64,000 nt of DNA from Prevotella sp. Rep29. GTDB lineage: Bacteria; Bacteroidota; Bacteroidia; Bacteroidales; Bacteroidaceae. Shown one piece after another: positions 35,312 to 43,534 of the stretch; the first letter of the stretch is position 1; each line of letters opens with the position of its first letter. The notes below the pieces were generated by a model that was not told the origin of the DNA, searched no databases, and was given only the letters and a program-made list of their open reading frames with translations. The position numbers were made by a program, and so were the translations under genes. The DNA lies in contig NZ_CP047159.1 of NCBI RefSeq assembly GCF_019551475.1, positions 868,001-932,000 on the forward strand, read 5' to 3'.

Positions 35312-36616
35312 ATGACGAAGATTGCTGTAGCAGGAACAGGCTATGTGGGCATGTCTATCGCAACGCTGTTGTCGCAACACAATAGCGTGACGGCTGTTGA
35401 TGTCGTTCCCGAGAAGGTGGAGATGATCAACCGCCGCCGTTCGCCGATTCAGGACGACTACATTGAGCAGTATTTGGCAGAGAAGGAATTGCATCTGACG
35501 GCTACGCTGGACGGTGCTGCCGCTTATCGCGATGCAGACTTTGTGGTCATTGCGGCACCGACTAACTACGACCCGGTGAAAAATTTCTTCGATACGCATC
35601 ACATCGAAGACGTTATCGACCTGGTGCTGTCGGTCAATCCCGATGCGGTGATGGTCATCAAGAGCACCATCCCCGTGGGTTATTGCCGCTCGCTGTATAT
35701 GAAGTATGCAGCAAAGGGCGTGAAACAGTTCAACCTGTTGTTCTCACCCGAGTTTCTGCGGGAAAGCAAAGCGCTGTACGACAACCTCTATCCCTCGCGG
35801 ATTATTGTGGGTTACCCCAAACTGATTCCGCAATTCCCGGAGGAGAACGAAGCCATTCGGAAAGTGACCGATGTGGAGAAACTGCGTATGGCTGCAGAAA
35901 CATTTGCGAAGCTATTGCAGCAAGGTGCCATCAAGGAAGACATCCCCGTTCTCTATATGGGGATGAAAGAGGCGGAAGCCGTGAAACTCTTTGCCAACAC
36001 CTATCTTGCATTGCGTGTTAGCTATTTCAATGAACTGGATACCTATGCCGAAGTGAAAGGGCTTGATGCACAGGCAATTATCGAAGGTGTAGGGCTTGAT
36101 CCGCGCATCGGGACCCATTACAACAACCCGTCGTTCGGTTACGGAGGCTACTGTCTGCCGAAAGACACCAAGCAGTTGCTCGCCAACTATGCCGACGTTC
36201 CTCAGCAGATGATGACCGCCATCGTCGAGAGCAATCGCACCCGTAAGGACTTCATTGCCGACCAGGTGTTGAAGAAAGCCGGCTATTACAGCTACAGTTC
36301 AGAAAACCACTACGACAGCAATACGGAGAAAGAAGTAACCATTGGCGTATTCCGACTCACGATGAAGTCCAACTCCGACAATTTCCGCCAGAGCAGCATA
36401 CAGGGTGTGATGAAGCGCATTAAGGCGAAAGGCTCGAAAGTCATCATCTACGAGCCGACACTCGAAGACGGAACCACCTTCTTCGGAAGCCTTATAGTTA
36501 ACGACCTGCAGCAATTCAAGCAGCAGAGCGATGCCATCATCGCCAACCGTTATGACACCCGCCTTGACGACGTGCAGAACAAAGTCTATACAAGAGATTT
36601 GTTTCGGAGGGATTGA
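35312..36616 (+). CDS. ugd: UDP-glucose 6-dehydrogenase
   Basis: Starting at ATG 35312 ([15 protein letters not shown]) it has 434 residues. The NAD-binding GxGYVG motif is at residues 8-13, [11 protein letters not shown] lies in the middle, and the catalytic Cys281 is in [15 protein letters not shown]. These are close to the E. coli-type Ugd. It oxidises UDP-glucose to UDP-glucuronate with two NAD+, supplying uronic acid for polysaccharides. It carries about 45 extra residues relative to the 388-residue E. coli enzyme, partly around [15 protein letters not shown] near residue 330. It is the first gene of the large polysaccharide locus and follows a long leader. Confidence 0.93.
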   Translation: MTKIAVAGTGYVGMSIATLLSQHNSVTAVDVVPEKVEMINRRRSPIQDDYIEQYLAEKELHLTATLDGAAAYRDADFVVIAAPTNYDPVKNFFDTHHIEDVIDLVLSVNPDAVMVIKSTIPVGYCRSLYMKYAAKGVKQFNLLFSPEFLRESKALYDNLYPSRIIVGYPKLIPQFPEENEAIRKVTDVEKLRMAAETFAKLLQQGAIKEDIPVLYMGMKEAEAVKLFANTYLALRVSYFNELDTYAEVKGLDAQAIIEGVGLDPRIGTHYNNPSFGYGGYCLPKDTKQLLANYADVPQQMMTAIVESNRTRKDFIADQVLKKAGYYSYSSENHYDSNTEKEVTIGVFRLTMKSNSDNFRQSSIQGVMKRIKAKGSKVIIYEPTLEDGTTFFGSLIVNDLQQFKQQSDAIIANRYDTRLDDVQNKVYTRDLFRRD

Positions 36617-36700
36617 GGAAAGAAATAAGCACCATGGGTGTGTTTGAAGACAATCGAACTTCAAGGTCAGAGTATCAATTATTTGAATAGCATTTCAATC

Positions 36701-37360
36701 ATGATAAAGTTTTTCTGGAATAATCCAAATAGTAAATGGTTTTTAGCCATTAATACTCGGTTTCGCAAATTGCGGTGGAAACGAAAGCGCAGGAAATTAA
36801 AGAATAAAACATTTACGATTATAACAGATAACTGTATGGCTGGATTGTTGTGTAATGATTTGGACGTTGATTTTAATACTCCCTTTTTGAATGGTGGAAT
36901 GGGGACACTTGATTTTGTAAAACTACTGAAGAACTTCGACTATTATATGAATGAACCATTGGAATTTGTCACAGATCCAATTTATAAGTGTCCAATCGCA
37001 AAGATAAATGATATAAAGTATTGTTTTGCTCATTATAAATCAGAAAAGCAAGCTCAATCATTTTGGCGAATAGGAAAAAAAAGAATGGTACAAAAGAACA
37101 TGTTCTATATTCTCACAGAAAAAGATGATTGCACAATAGAATTGATGCGTGAGTTTGATGCATTGCCTTATAGAAATAAAGTGATATTGACACACAAACC
37201 ATATCCAGACATTAAATGTGCATATTACATACGGGGGTTTGAAGAATATGGCCATTGTCTTGTAGTGTCAGACTATGTCAAAGGACAGTTTTTTGGACGT
37301 CGCTATTATGATGATTTTGATTTTGTAAAGTGGTTTAATGATAATTATGATAAAAGCTGA
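36701..37360 (+). CDS. DUF1919-family protein, probable glycan-locus enzyme
   Basis: The preferred start is ATG 36701 (MIKFFWNNPNSK), giving 219 residues. Landmarks are FTIITDNCMAGLLCNDL near residue 35, NTPFLNGGMGTLDFVKLLKNF and CPIAKINDIKYCFAHYKS. They match the DUF1919 family, which is found almost only in capsule, O-antigen and exopolysaccharide clusters. The biochemical function of the family is not established, to my knowledge. The protein is soluble and basic at the N-terminus. It lies between ugd and the aminotransferase. Confidence 0.72.
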   Translation: MIKFFWNNPNSKWFLAINTRFRKLRWKRKRRKLKNKTFTIITDNCMAGLLCNDLDVDFNTPFLNGGMGTLDFVKLLKNFDYYMNEPLEFVTDPIYKCPIAKINDIKYCFAHYKSEKQAQSFWRIGKKRMVQKNMFYILTEKDDCTIELMREFDALPYRNKVILTHKPYPDIKCAYYIRGFEEYGHCLVVSDYVKGQFFGRRYYDDFDFVKWFNDNYDKS

Positions 37361-37389
37361 TGGCTAACAATTATTTGTGAAAATAGACA

Positions 37390-38952
37390 ATGCTCATAAA
37401 ACAAATGCAAGATAATAAAACTTTGACAGTCACATCACCATTGCTTCCCAATCTTGATGAGTTCCGTGAACTTCTCAAGGATATTTGGGATAGGAAGTGG
37501 ATTACCAACAATGGGCATTACCACCAGATGTTGGAGCAGGCACTGGCAGAATATTTAAAAGTGCCATACGTCAGCCTTTTTACCAATGGGACGTTGCCGT
37601 TGTTGACTGCTTTGCAGGCACTGCGAATTTCTGGCGAAGTTATCACGACACCTTATAGTTTCGTGGCAACAACCCATGCTCTGTGGTGGAATGGCATTAA
37701 ACCGGTTTTTGTGGATATAGAGTGGGAAACAGGTTGTATGGACCCCAATAAGATTGAGGCAGCCATCACGCCTAAGACCACAGCTATCATGCCAGTACAC
37801 GTTTATGGCAAGCCCTGCAATGTAAAAGCTATTCAAGAGATTGCCGATAAATACGGACTGAAAGTCATTTACGACGCAGCACATGCTTTTGGGGTGGAAG
37901 TACCAGCCCCCCTATCCCCCCTAAAGGGGGCGAATACTGGCAGGGTGTTGCATTCAGCAGACCCTGTTTACTATGGTAAATTGAAGGAATATGCACAGGA
38001 AAATCGCAATCATCCAACAGAGGCTGAAGCCCTTTTGTGGAACGTGCTTAGTGGCAAAGGACTTGATGGGGTTAAGTTCCGCCGTCAGCATATCATAGGC
38101 CAATACATCGCCGATTTTGTTTGTCTCGACAAGCGCCTTGTTATTGAACTAGACGGGCGTCATCACAGCCTGCCTCCAGTCAGCGAGGATGATCTTATTC
38201 GCACTGAGTATTTGAATGAAGAGGGTTATAGTGTTATTCGTTTCTCTAACGAGCAAGTACTTCATCACCTTGACAATACTTTAGGGCAAATCCGCACTGC
38301 CCTTCAAGACCCACCCTTTAGGGGGGATAGGGGGGCTGGTCGTGTCTCTGTTTTATCATTTGGCGACATGTCAACTTTGAGTTTCCATGCTACCAAAGTC
38401 TATAACACAATCGAAGGCGGTGCAATGGTCATGCATGACGAGAAAACGAAACAGCGCATTGATTACTTAAAGAATTTTGGGTTTGCTGGAGAAACGGAAG
38501 TAGTAGGTCCGGGTATCAATAGCAAGATGGACGAAATGCGCGCAGCATACGGTTTGTTAAACCTGAAACAAGTGGATGATGCGATAGAAGCACGTCATCA
38601 GGTGGCTATCAGATATCGTGAGGCATTGAAAGATGTAGATGGCATAGAATATTGGAATGACCTGCCAGGAGTAAAACACAACTACAGCTATTTCCCTATT
38701 TTTGTTCATCAGAAGACTTTCGGCATGACACGCGACGAGCTTTACTTCAAACTAAAAGAACAAGGCATTTTCGCCCGTCGTTATTTCTATCCACTCATCA
38801 GCGATTTCTCCACTTATCGTGGTTTGCCCAGTGCGACGAAAGAAAATCTGCCCGTAGCCAACGAAATGGCACGGGAAGTCATCTGCCTGCCGATGCACCA
38901 TGCGCTGAGTGAGGATGAGGTAGATAGAATAATAAAACTCATAGCGAGATAA
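37390..38952 (+). CDS. DegT/DnrJ/EryC1/StrS sugar aminotransferase carrying an in-frame DUF559 nuclease insertion
   Basis: One open frame of 520 codons. Residues 1-171 and 318-520 together form a normal DegT-type PLP aminotransferase of about 374 residues: TNGTLPLLTALQAL, PYSFVATTHALWW, DAAHAFG (Asp162 to the PLP ring) and LSFHATK (PLP Lys336). Such enzymes make amino sugars on nucleotide carriers. Residues 172-317 (146 codons) are foreign: a low-complexity edge, a complete DUF559 endonuclease-like domain at about 197-305 (NHPTEAEALLWNVL, FRRQHIIGQYIADFVC, VIELDGRHH with D242, E253 and D255, and GYSVIRFSNEQVL), and another low-complexity edge. The inserted DNA is bounded by a 27-base perfect inverted repeat. 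The insertion replaces a surface loop between Asp162 and Lys336, and no frame is lost. Whether the enzyme still works is unknown. Confidence 0.88.
   Translation: MLIKQMQDNKTLTVTSPLLPNLDEFRELLKDIWDRKWITNNGHYHQMLEQALAEYLKVPYVSLFTNGTLPLLTALQALRISGEVITTPYSFVATTHALWWNGIKPVFVDIEWETGCMDPNKIEAAITPKTTAIMPVHVYGKPCNVKAIQEIADKYGLKVIYDAAHAFGVEVPAPLSPLKGANTGRVLHSADPVYYGKLKEYAQENRNHPTEAEALLWNVLSGKGLDGVKFRRQHIIGQYIADFVCLDKRLVIELDGRHHSLPPVSEDDLIRTEYLNEEGYSVIRFSNEQVLHHLDNTLGQIRTALQDPPFRGDRGAGRVSVLSFGDMSTLSFHATKVYNTIEGGAMVMHDEKTKQRIDYLKNFGFAGETEVVGPGINSKMDEMRAAYGLLNLKQVDDAIEARHQVAIRYREALKDVDGIEYWNDLPGVKHNYSYFPIFVHQKTFGMTRDELYFKLKEQGIFARRYFYPLISDFSTYRGLPSATKENLPVANEMAREVICLPMHHALSEDEVDRIIKLIAR
37902..38340 (+). 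mobile_element. DUF559 nuclease cassette with 27-base terminal inverted repeats
   Basis: Bases 37902-37928 (ACCAGCCCCCCTATCCCCCC, then TAAAGGG) are the exact reverse complement of 38314-38340. Between them lies a complete DUF559 (PD-(D/E)xK, Vsr-like) domain in the same frame as the host gene, with no start or stop codon of its own in that frame. In host numbering the cassette replaces nothing essential and adds 146 codons (37903-38340). No target duplication can be fixed; two extra bases would be needed to keep frame, and none is obvious. The G/C-tract palindrome is unlike any other sequence in the window. Confidence 0.85.
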
Positions 38953-38959
38953 TTTTATA

Positions 38960-39345
38960 TTCCGAACATACCCTAAAAAGCCGAACACGACGAAAACTAC
39001 AATTTTCGGGCATTTCGATGTTTTCGAATACTTTCGGGATACAAAAAGAGTAGTTTCCGAAAAAGCACGAAAAACCGAAAAGTAGTTAAAACCTTTATTT
39101 CTGGGTATTTCGACATTTTAGGAAACTTTCTGGATAAAAGATAATTCAACATTCCGAAAACACCCTAAAAAGCCGAACACGACGAAAACTACAATTTTCG
39201 GGCATTTCGATGTTTTCGAATGCTTTCGGAATAAAGATAATTTATGGATTCCGAACATGCCTAAAAAACGAAAAGTAGCGAAAACTTATATTTCGTGTAT
39301 TTCGACATTTTAGGAAACTTTCGGAATTAAAACAACAAATTAAAA
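38960..39345. repeat. Tandem array of four approximately 96-base palindromic units (left of the GxxExxY gene)
   Basis: Units start with TTCCGAA at 38960, 39055, 39152 and 39249, a period of 95-97 bases. Units 1 and 3 are nearly identical; units 2 and 4 are a second variant. Each unit is an imperfect hairpin: an outer CCGAAxAxxCCCTAAAA arm pairs with TTTTxGxxxxxTTTCGG, and an inner CGAAAA pairs with TTTTCG. The array fills the whole gap from the aminotransferase stop to the start of the GxxExxY gene. No coding frame is visible. Confidence 0.85.
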
Positions 39346-39726
39346 ATGCTCGTATATAAGGACGAGTCGTACAAGATTAGCGGAGCACTATATGAAGTAC
39401 ACAAACGTCTTGGTGTAGGGTTGTTAGAAAAAGTATATCAAGAGGCACTTGCAATAGAACTAAAATACCGAAATATTCCCTTTGAAAGGGAAAAACGGTT
39501 TGACGTTTACTATAGGAATCAAAAACTCGATGCACAATACATTGCAGACTTTATATGCTATGACAAAATAATAGTGGAGATAAAGGCTGTGAGCGAACTT
39601 ACAGATGTTCACAAGGCTCAGGTTCGTAATTATCTTACGATAACGGGCTATGAACTCGGAATTTTGTGCAACTTTAACGAGCTGTACATGGAACCAGTTA
39701 GGGTACTTAATACAAATTTAAAATAA
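39346..39726 (+). CDS. GxxExxY-family PD-(D/E)xK protein
   Basis: This 126-residue protein has the name-giving motif G25-x2-E28-x2-Y31 (GVGLLEKVYQEAL). The nuclease-fold core is D68 ... E78-I-K80 (YIADFICYDKIIVEIK), a complete PD-(D/E)xK signature. The family is widespread in Bacteroidota and other phyla; its function is not known. It is a free-standing gene with ATG and stop, but it lies inside an array of palindromic units, four before and two after, with no other gene in the interval. This looks like an element carrying its own small nuclease-like protein. It is unlikely to take part in sugar synthesis. Confidence 0.85.
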   Translation: MLVYKDESYKISGALYEVHKRLGVGLLEKVYQEALAIELKYRNIPFEREKRFDVYYRNQKLDAQYIADFICYDKIIVEIKAVSELTDVHKAQVRNYLTITGYELGILCNFNELYMEPVRVLNTNLK

Positions 39727-39734
39727 AAAATGGT

Positions 39735-39925
39735 TTCCGAAAACACCCTAAAAAACGAAAAGTAGCGAAAACCTTTATTTTCGGGCATTTCGATGTTTTA
39801 GGGCATTTTCGGGATAAAAGATAAATTTAGGTATCTAAAATACCCTAAAAAGTTGGACATGACTAAAACTTTTATTTCTGGGTATTTCGATACTTTCGGA
39901 ACACCAATAATTTACGAATAAGGTC
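39735..39925. repeat. Two further palindromic units (right of the GxxExxY gene)
   Basis: Units begin near 39735 (TTCCGAAAACACCC) and 39832, again 97 bases apart, and belong to the same family as the four units at 38960-39345. The first shows the hairpin most clearly: TTCCGAAAACACCCTAAAA (39735-39753) pairs with TTTTAGGGCATTTTCGGGA (39796-39814) with two mismatches. The second is more diverged. Confidence 0.8.
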
Positions 39926-39928
39926 ATT

Positions 39929-40393
39929 ATGACAGAATTATCAAAAAAAGAACATCAAGCCCAAATGCAGAGTATGAAGGCTTTTGACGAGTCGATGCCT
40001 TGCATAGGAATTTTTTGGTATGCCCCCACTGACCATTCTTTTTTTGGTGTTAGGAAATCGGAGCTAACCCCCAAGATGGTGGAAGAGGCAGCAGAGAAAG
40101 GACTTCCTTTTATCAACTATCCTCACCTTCACCGTCAAGTCTGGGCAAAAGAATATTTCCGCGCCCAAGCCATGAAGGAGGATACAAAATTCAAAGGAGA
40201 TTACACTCAGATTCCACGAGGACGTGTGGCATGGAATATTAATAAGTTTATTGTCCTTGTCGGCAAGTGGGCAGAACCGATTCAAGCAGAACTGACCACT
40301 CTTATCGAACAAGAATTCTCCCTTCCTTATTTTGAGTATGTATATGACGAGCACTGGGATCTCGGTCACGGGTGGTCGGGAGATATGAAATAA
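39929..40393 (+). CDS. Conserved Bacteroidota protein of unknown function
   Basis: This 154-residue soluble protein has conserved-looking blocks MPCIGIFWY, FFGVRKSELTP, GLPFINYPHLHRQVW, GDYTQIPRGRVAW, FIVLVGKWAEP and a terminal YDEHWDLGHGWSGDM. I recognise this text as a family often seen in Prevotella and Bacteroides, without a known function. The invariant-looking His and Asp residues near the C-terminus (DEHWDLGHGWSGD) could bind a metal, but this is inference. It starts right after the palindrome array and precedes the ATP-grasp gene by one base, so it may be transcribed with the polysaccharide genes. Confidence 0.65.
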   Translation: MTELSKKEHQAQMQSMKAFDESMPCIGIFWYAPTDHSFFGVRKSELTPKMVEEAAEKGLPFINYPHLHRQVWAKEYFRAQAMKEDTKFKGDYTQIPRGRVAWNINKFIVLVGKWAEPIQAELTTLIEQEFSLPYFEYVYDEHWDLGHGWSGDMK

Positions 40394-40394
40394 G

Positions 40395-41624
40395 ATGCAA
40401 AAAAACATGTTGACAACAAGACAAAAGAAGTTAATGCTTCTTGGTGGTATACGTTACTTGTTGCCAGTTATCAAAGCGGCACACGAGCAGGGATATTATG
40501 TTATCACTGCAGATTACCTACCAGACAATATTGCTCACAAGTATAGTGACGAGTATGTCAATGTGAGCATTATTGATAAGGATGCAGTACTAAAGGTAGC
40601 ACAAGAAAAGCAAATTGACGGGATTATGTCTTTTGGAGTTGATCCTGGTGTTGTTAGTGCATCTTACGTGCAAAATCAAATAGGACTTCCCTCTTTTGGT
40701 CCTTTCGAGTCAGTTGAGATTCTTCAAAATAAGGATAAGTTCCGTGCTTTTCTGACCGAGCATGGTTTCAATGTGCCTAAAGCTAAGGGATTCTCATCCA
40801 AGCAAGAAGCATTGAGTGATTTGTCGTGGTATGATTTTCCTGTTATCGTGAAGCCTACAGACTCGGCAGGTTCAAAAGGAGTTACAAAAGTTGATTCCGA
40901 GAATCAATTGTCTGTCGCTTTAGACTATGCTTTTGCACATTCTATGTCGAAACATGTTATTGTTGAAGAATTCATTGAGAAAAAAGGCTGTTCGTCTGAT
41001 ACAGATTGTTTTTCAATAGATGGAAAATTAACATTTGTAAGTTTCAATGCTCAACGGTTTGATGACAATGCAAGTAACCCGTTTACTCCAGCTGCATATT
41101 CTTGGCCTTCCACTTTTACAAGGAAGGAAGAAGAGTATTTGACATTAGAAATTCAAAGGTTGATAACTTTGTTAAATTTAAAAACAGCAGTTTATAATGT
41201 TGAAACTCGTATAGGTGTAAATGGTCAACCCTACATCATGGAGCTGACCCCACGTGGAGGTGGTAATCGTTTGTGCGAAATGCTGCACTATGCTACTGGG
41301 GTTGACATGATTACAGCCATTACTCGTGCAGTAGTTGGCGACTCTATATTAGAACCTGTTGAGCAGAAGCCATATAAAGGTCATTGGGCTGAAATCATTC
41401 TTCATGCTGACAAAAATGGTCGTTTTGACCGAATTGAGATAGATGATAAATTGCCTGTAGATATTATAGAACAAGACCTCTGGGTAAGGCAAGGAGATAA
41501 AGTTGAATCTTTTGAAGGTGCAAACAACGCCATTGGCACGTTGGTTTTGAAATTCAATACAGCAAAAGAGTTAGAATATGCCATCACGCATCAGCGTGAA
41601 TGGCTTGAGGTTGTCGTGAAATGA
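40395..41624 (+). CDS. ATP-grasp carboxylate-amine ligase-like enzyme
   Basis: The protein has 409 residues. The N-terminal domain opens KLMLLGGIRYLLPVIKAAHEQGYYVITADY, a PurK/CarB-like pre-ATP-grasp fold. The ATP-grasp core follows: DKFRAFLTEHGFNVPKA, FPVIVKPTDSAGSKGV (nucleotide-binding), EEFIEKKGCSSDTDCF, and the metal-binding ELTPRGGGNRLCEML near residue 285. Such enzymes activate a carboxylate with ATP and join it to an amine or thiol. The gene overlaps the next (PLP-fold) gene by four bases (ATGA), so the two products probably act together. In this locus it may couple an amino or hydroxy acid to a sugar amine. The substrate is not determined. Confidence 0.82.
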   Translation: MQKNMLTTRQKKLMLLGGIRYLLPVIKAAHEQGYYVITADYLPDNIAHKYSDEYVNVSIIDKDAVLKVAQEKQIDGIMSFGVDPGVVSASYVQNQIGLPSFGPFESVEILQNKDKFRAFLTEHGFNVPKAKGFSSKQEALSDLSWYDFPVIVKPTDSAGSKGVTKVDSENQLSVALDYAFAHSMSKHVIVEEFIEKKGCSSDTDCFSIDGKLTFVSFNAQRFDDNASNPFTPAAYSWPSTFTRKEEEYLTLEIQRLITLLNLKTAVYNVETRIGVNGQPYIMELTPRGGGNRLCEMLHYATGVDMITAITRAVVGDSILEPVEQKPYKGHWAEIILHADKNGRFDRIEIDDKLPVDIIEQDLWVRQGDKVESFEGANNAIGTLVLKFNTAKELEYAITHQREWLEVVVK

Positions 41625-42697
41625 AAAAAGAGATAGGTAGCATCTTTCCATTAAATGACCAGCAGATTTCTTCAGCTGAAGATAAATGTGCTTCATTTGC
41701 AGAGGGGCGTATATATTATTCTCTTTGTCGTGAGGCTCTGCATGACATAGCATTGTCTCTTGCTGACACTAATAAATGTGTGTTGATACCTGCTTATACG
41801 TGTCAAACTGTTATAACACCTTTTGAAGAGGCTGGGTGGAAGTGTCAATATTACTCAATACACACATCTCTTCGAGTTGATGTTAGCCATTTGTTGCAGT
41901 TAGTTGATAGTTATCATCCATCTCTGGTTGTGGCACACCCATATTTCGGGATGGATTTAAATCCTGAAGAACGGTTGGCATTTGGAACTATACACAACAA
42001 TGGAGTAAAGGTGGTCTTAGATTTAACGCAGTGCATTTTTTCTGAGCAGGATACTTCTTTTGCCGATTATGTTGTTGGTAGTTATAGAAAGTGGTTCCCA
42101 ATTCCTGATGGTGGTTTTCTGATAAAAACAGAGGTGGCTAATAATATTATCCAACCAGAGCAGGAAAATGTAGAATTTGTGGAAAGAGAACTTGCAGCAA
42201 TGTATTTGCGCGGTCAGTATTTTGGGAATGGAGAGTTGCGAACAAAAGATATTTCCATTCGTTTAAGTAAATCTGCTGATAATGTTGCAGAAAACAATAT
42301 TCGTCCCCATAAAATGTCGCAAGTTGCATATAATCTTTTACAAAAAGAGGACAAAATAAGAAATCAGCAAGTACGTAAAGAAAACTTTCAGTTTTTATTT
42401 GAGCATATACATGATAACGATAAAATAACAAAAGTGTGTAGCAGTCTTGACAACCTAACTACAGCTCCTTTGTATTTTACTATTTATGTACAAGATAGAA
42501 ACGCATTGCAATCCGAGTTGATTAAAGACGCAATCTATGCTCCTGTTATTTGGCCAGTGGAAGATGAAAATATTTTAATCAATGATGAAGTAATATATAT
42601 ATATGAGCATCTCCTTGCCATTCCTTGTGACCAGCGATATAATGTGGCGGATATGAAAAGGATTCTTAAATTGTTAGTTGATTTTTATAATAGATGA
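41621..42697 (+). CDS. PLP-dependent DegT-like aminotransferase-fold protein
   Basis: This 358-residue protein resembles fold-type I DegT/aminotransferase members: VLIPAYTCQTVITPFEEAG (substrate loop), VVAHPYFGMDL, VVLDLTQCIFSE (the PLP-ring Asp in LDLTQ), and SYRKWFPIPDGGFL, which contains the likely PLP Lys in YRKWFP. Divergence from the sugar aminotransferase at 37.4 kb is strong. It may transaminate or otherwise process a small amine donor used by the coupled ATP-grasp enzyme. Its start overlaps the ATP-grasp stop by four bases. Base composition is AT-rich like the following genes. Confidence 0.72.
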   Translation: MKKEIGSIFPLNDQQISSAEDKCASFAEGRIYYSLCREALHDIALSLADTNKCVLIPAYTCQTVITPFEEAGWKCQYYSIHTSLRVDVSHLLQLVDSYHPSLVVAHPYFGMDLNPEERLAFGTIHNNGVKVVLDLTQCIFSEQDTSFADYVVGSYRKWFPIPDGGFLIKTEVANNIIQPEQENVEFVERELAAMYLRGQYFGNGELRTKDISIRLSKSADNVAENNIRPHKMSQVAYNLLQKEDKIRNQQVRKENFQFLFEHIHDNDKITKVCSSLDNLTTAPLYFTIYVQDRNALQSELIKDAIYAPVIWPVEDENILINDEVIYIYEHLLAIPCDQRYNVADMKRILKLLVDFYNR

Positions 42698-42741
42698 TAT
42701 CCCCTTTTGGGTAAAGAATATAAGGGCAAAAATTAATAATT

Positions 42742-43365
42742 ATGTTGAAAGGAAAAATTGTTTATCTGAGATTGTTTGAACCGGAGGATTATGAAAAAAC
42801 TTATCTGTGGCATAGTGATTTCAATCTAATGAAATCAACTTGTGGACCTTTACGGTTGGTGTCAAAGGACATAGAACGTCGGTGGGTACAATCAAAAACA
42901 ACGAATAATCAGGAAAATATATATTTAGCAATTTGTCTAAATGAAACAGATGAAATGATAGGCTGGTATTCTATTTCTAATATAGACTTTCTGAACCGTA
43001 AATGTCATTGTAGCGGTGAAGTAATAGGCGATAGACAATATAGGGATGGCGCAGCTTACAGAGAAGCAGGTGATTTGGCTTTTCAATATATCATTAATGA
43101 GCTTAATATGAATCGCATATCAGGATCTTGTCTTCGTGAACATGTTTTGTCAAGAGCTGTTATGGAAGCAGGCTATTGGACTCTTGAAGGTATTGAAAGG
43201 CAAGCAATATTCAAGAATGGGAAGTATCATGATATCTGTCATTATTCAATACTGAGAGATGAGTACTTCGAACATTTGAAAAATGGTGATTACTCAGATC
43301 TTACTTTAAAAATTGCCAAAATAGTAATGAGGTTGCGTAAACAAGAAAAACTTAATTCTAATTGA
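42742..43365 (+). CDS. GNAT-family N-acetyltransferase (RimJ/RimL-like)
   Basis: The protein has 207 residues. The N-terminal part VYLRLFEPEDYEKTYLWHSD and the central block GEVIGDRQYRDGAAYREAGDLAFQYIINELNMNRISG match RimJ/RimL-type GNAT acetyltransferases, the latter covering the acetyl-CoA-binding loop. The C-terminal part EAGYWTLEGIERQAIFKNGKYHDICHYSIL is also characteristic of the family. In polysaccharide loci such enzymes usually N-acetylate an amino sugar made by a DegT-type enzyme. That assignment here is inferred from context. Confidence 0.8.
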   Translation: MLKGKIVYLRLFEPEDYEKTYLWHSDFNLMKSTCGPLRLVSKDIERRWVQSKTTNNQENIYLAICLNETDEMIGWYSISNIDFLNRKCHCSGEVIGDRQYRDGAAYREAGDLAFQYIINELNMNRISGSCLREHVLSRAVMEAGYWTLEGIERQAIFKNGKYHDICHYSILRDEYFEHLKNGDYSDLTLKIAKIVMRLRKQEKLNSN

Positions 43366-43534
43366 TAAATTCTTTATCATTTAATTTCTTTTTATTAATG
43401 ACTTTTTAATGAAAACTTTAGATGCATTTGTAATTTATAGTTTAGTTTGATAATATTGACATTGGCGAGTTGAAACTAAAGAATAGAGGGATTGGGGCAT
43501 GTCTCACTAAGAACAGGTTATAAATAATATAAAG
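43366..43534. other. AT-rich gap before the transposase remnant
   Basis: About 170 bases hold no gene. They include TTTATTAATGACTTTTTA at 43391-43408, an 18-base word found again at 57812-57829 between other genes of the locus. Confidence 0.5.
43391..43408 (+). repeat. 18-base direct repeat shared by two intergenic junctions
   Basis: TTTATTAATGACTTTTTA occurs here and, identically, at 57812-57829. In both places it is followed about 12 bases later by CTTAGAT or TTTAGAT. Both sit between unrelated gene blocks of the polysaccharide locus. Confidence 0.5.

Noticed and set aside
37903..38340. Intein inside the aminotransferase
   Set aside because: The inserted segment starts with Pro-Ala and is followed by Arg. 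It has no Cys/Ser at its first position, no His-Asn at its end and no intein blocks. The content is a DUF559 domain, so protein splicing is not supported.
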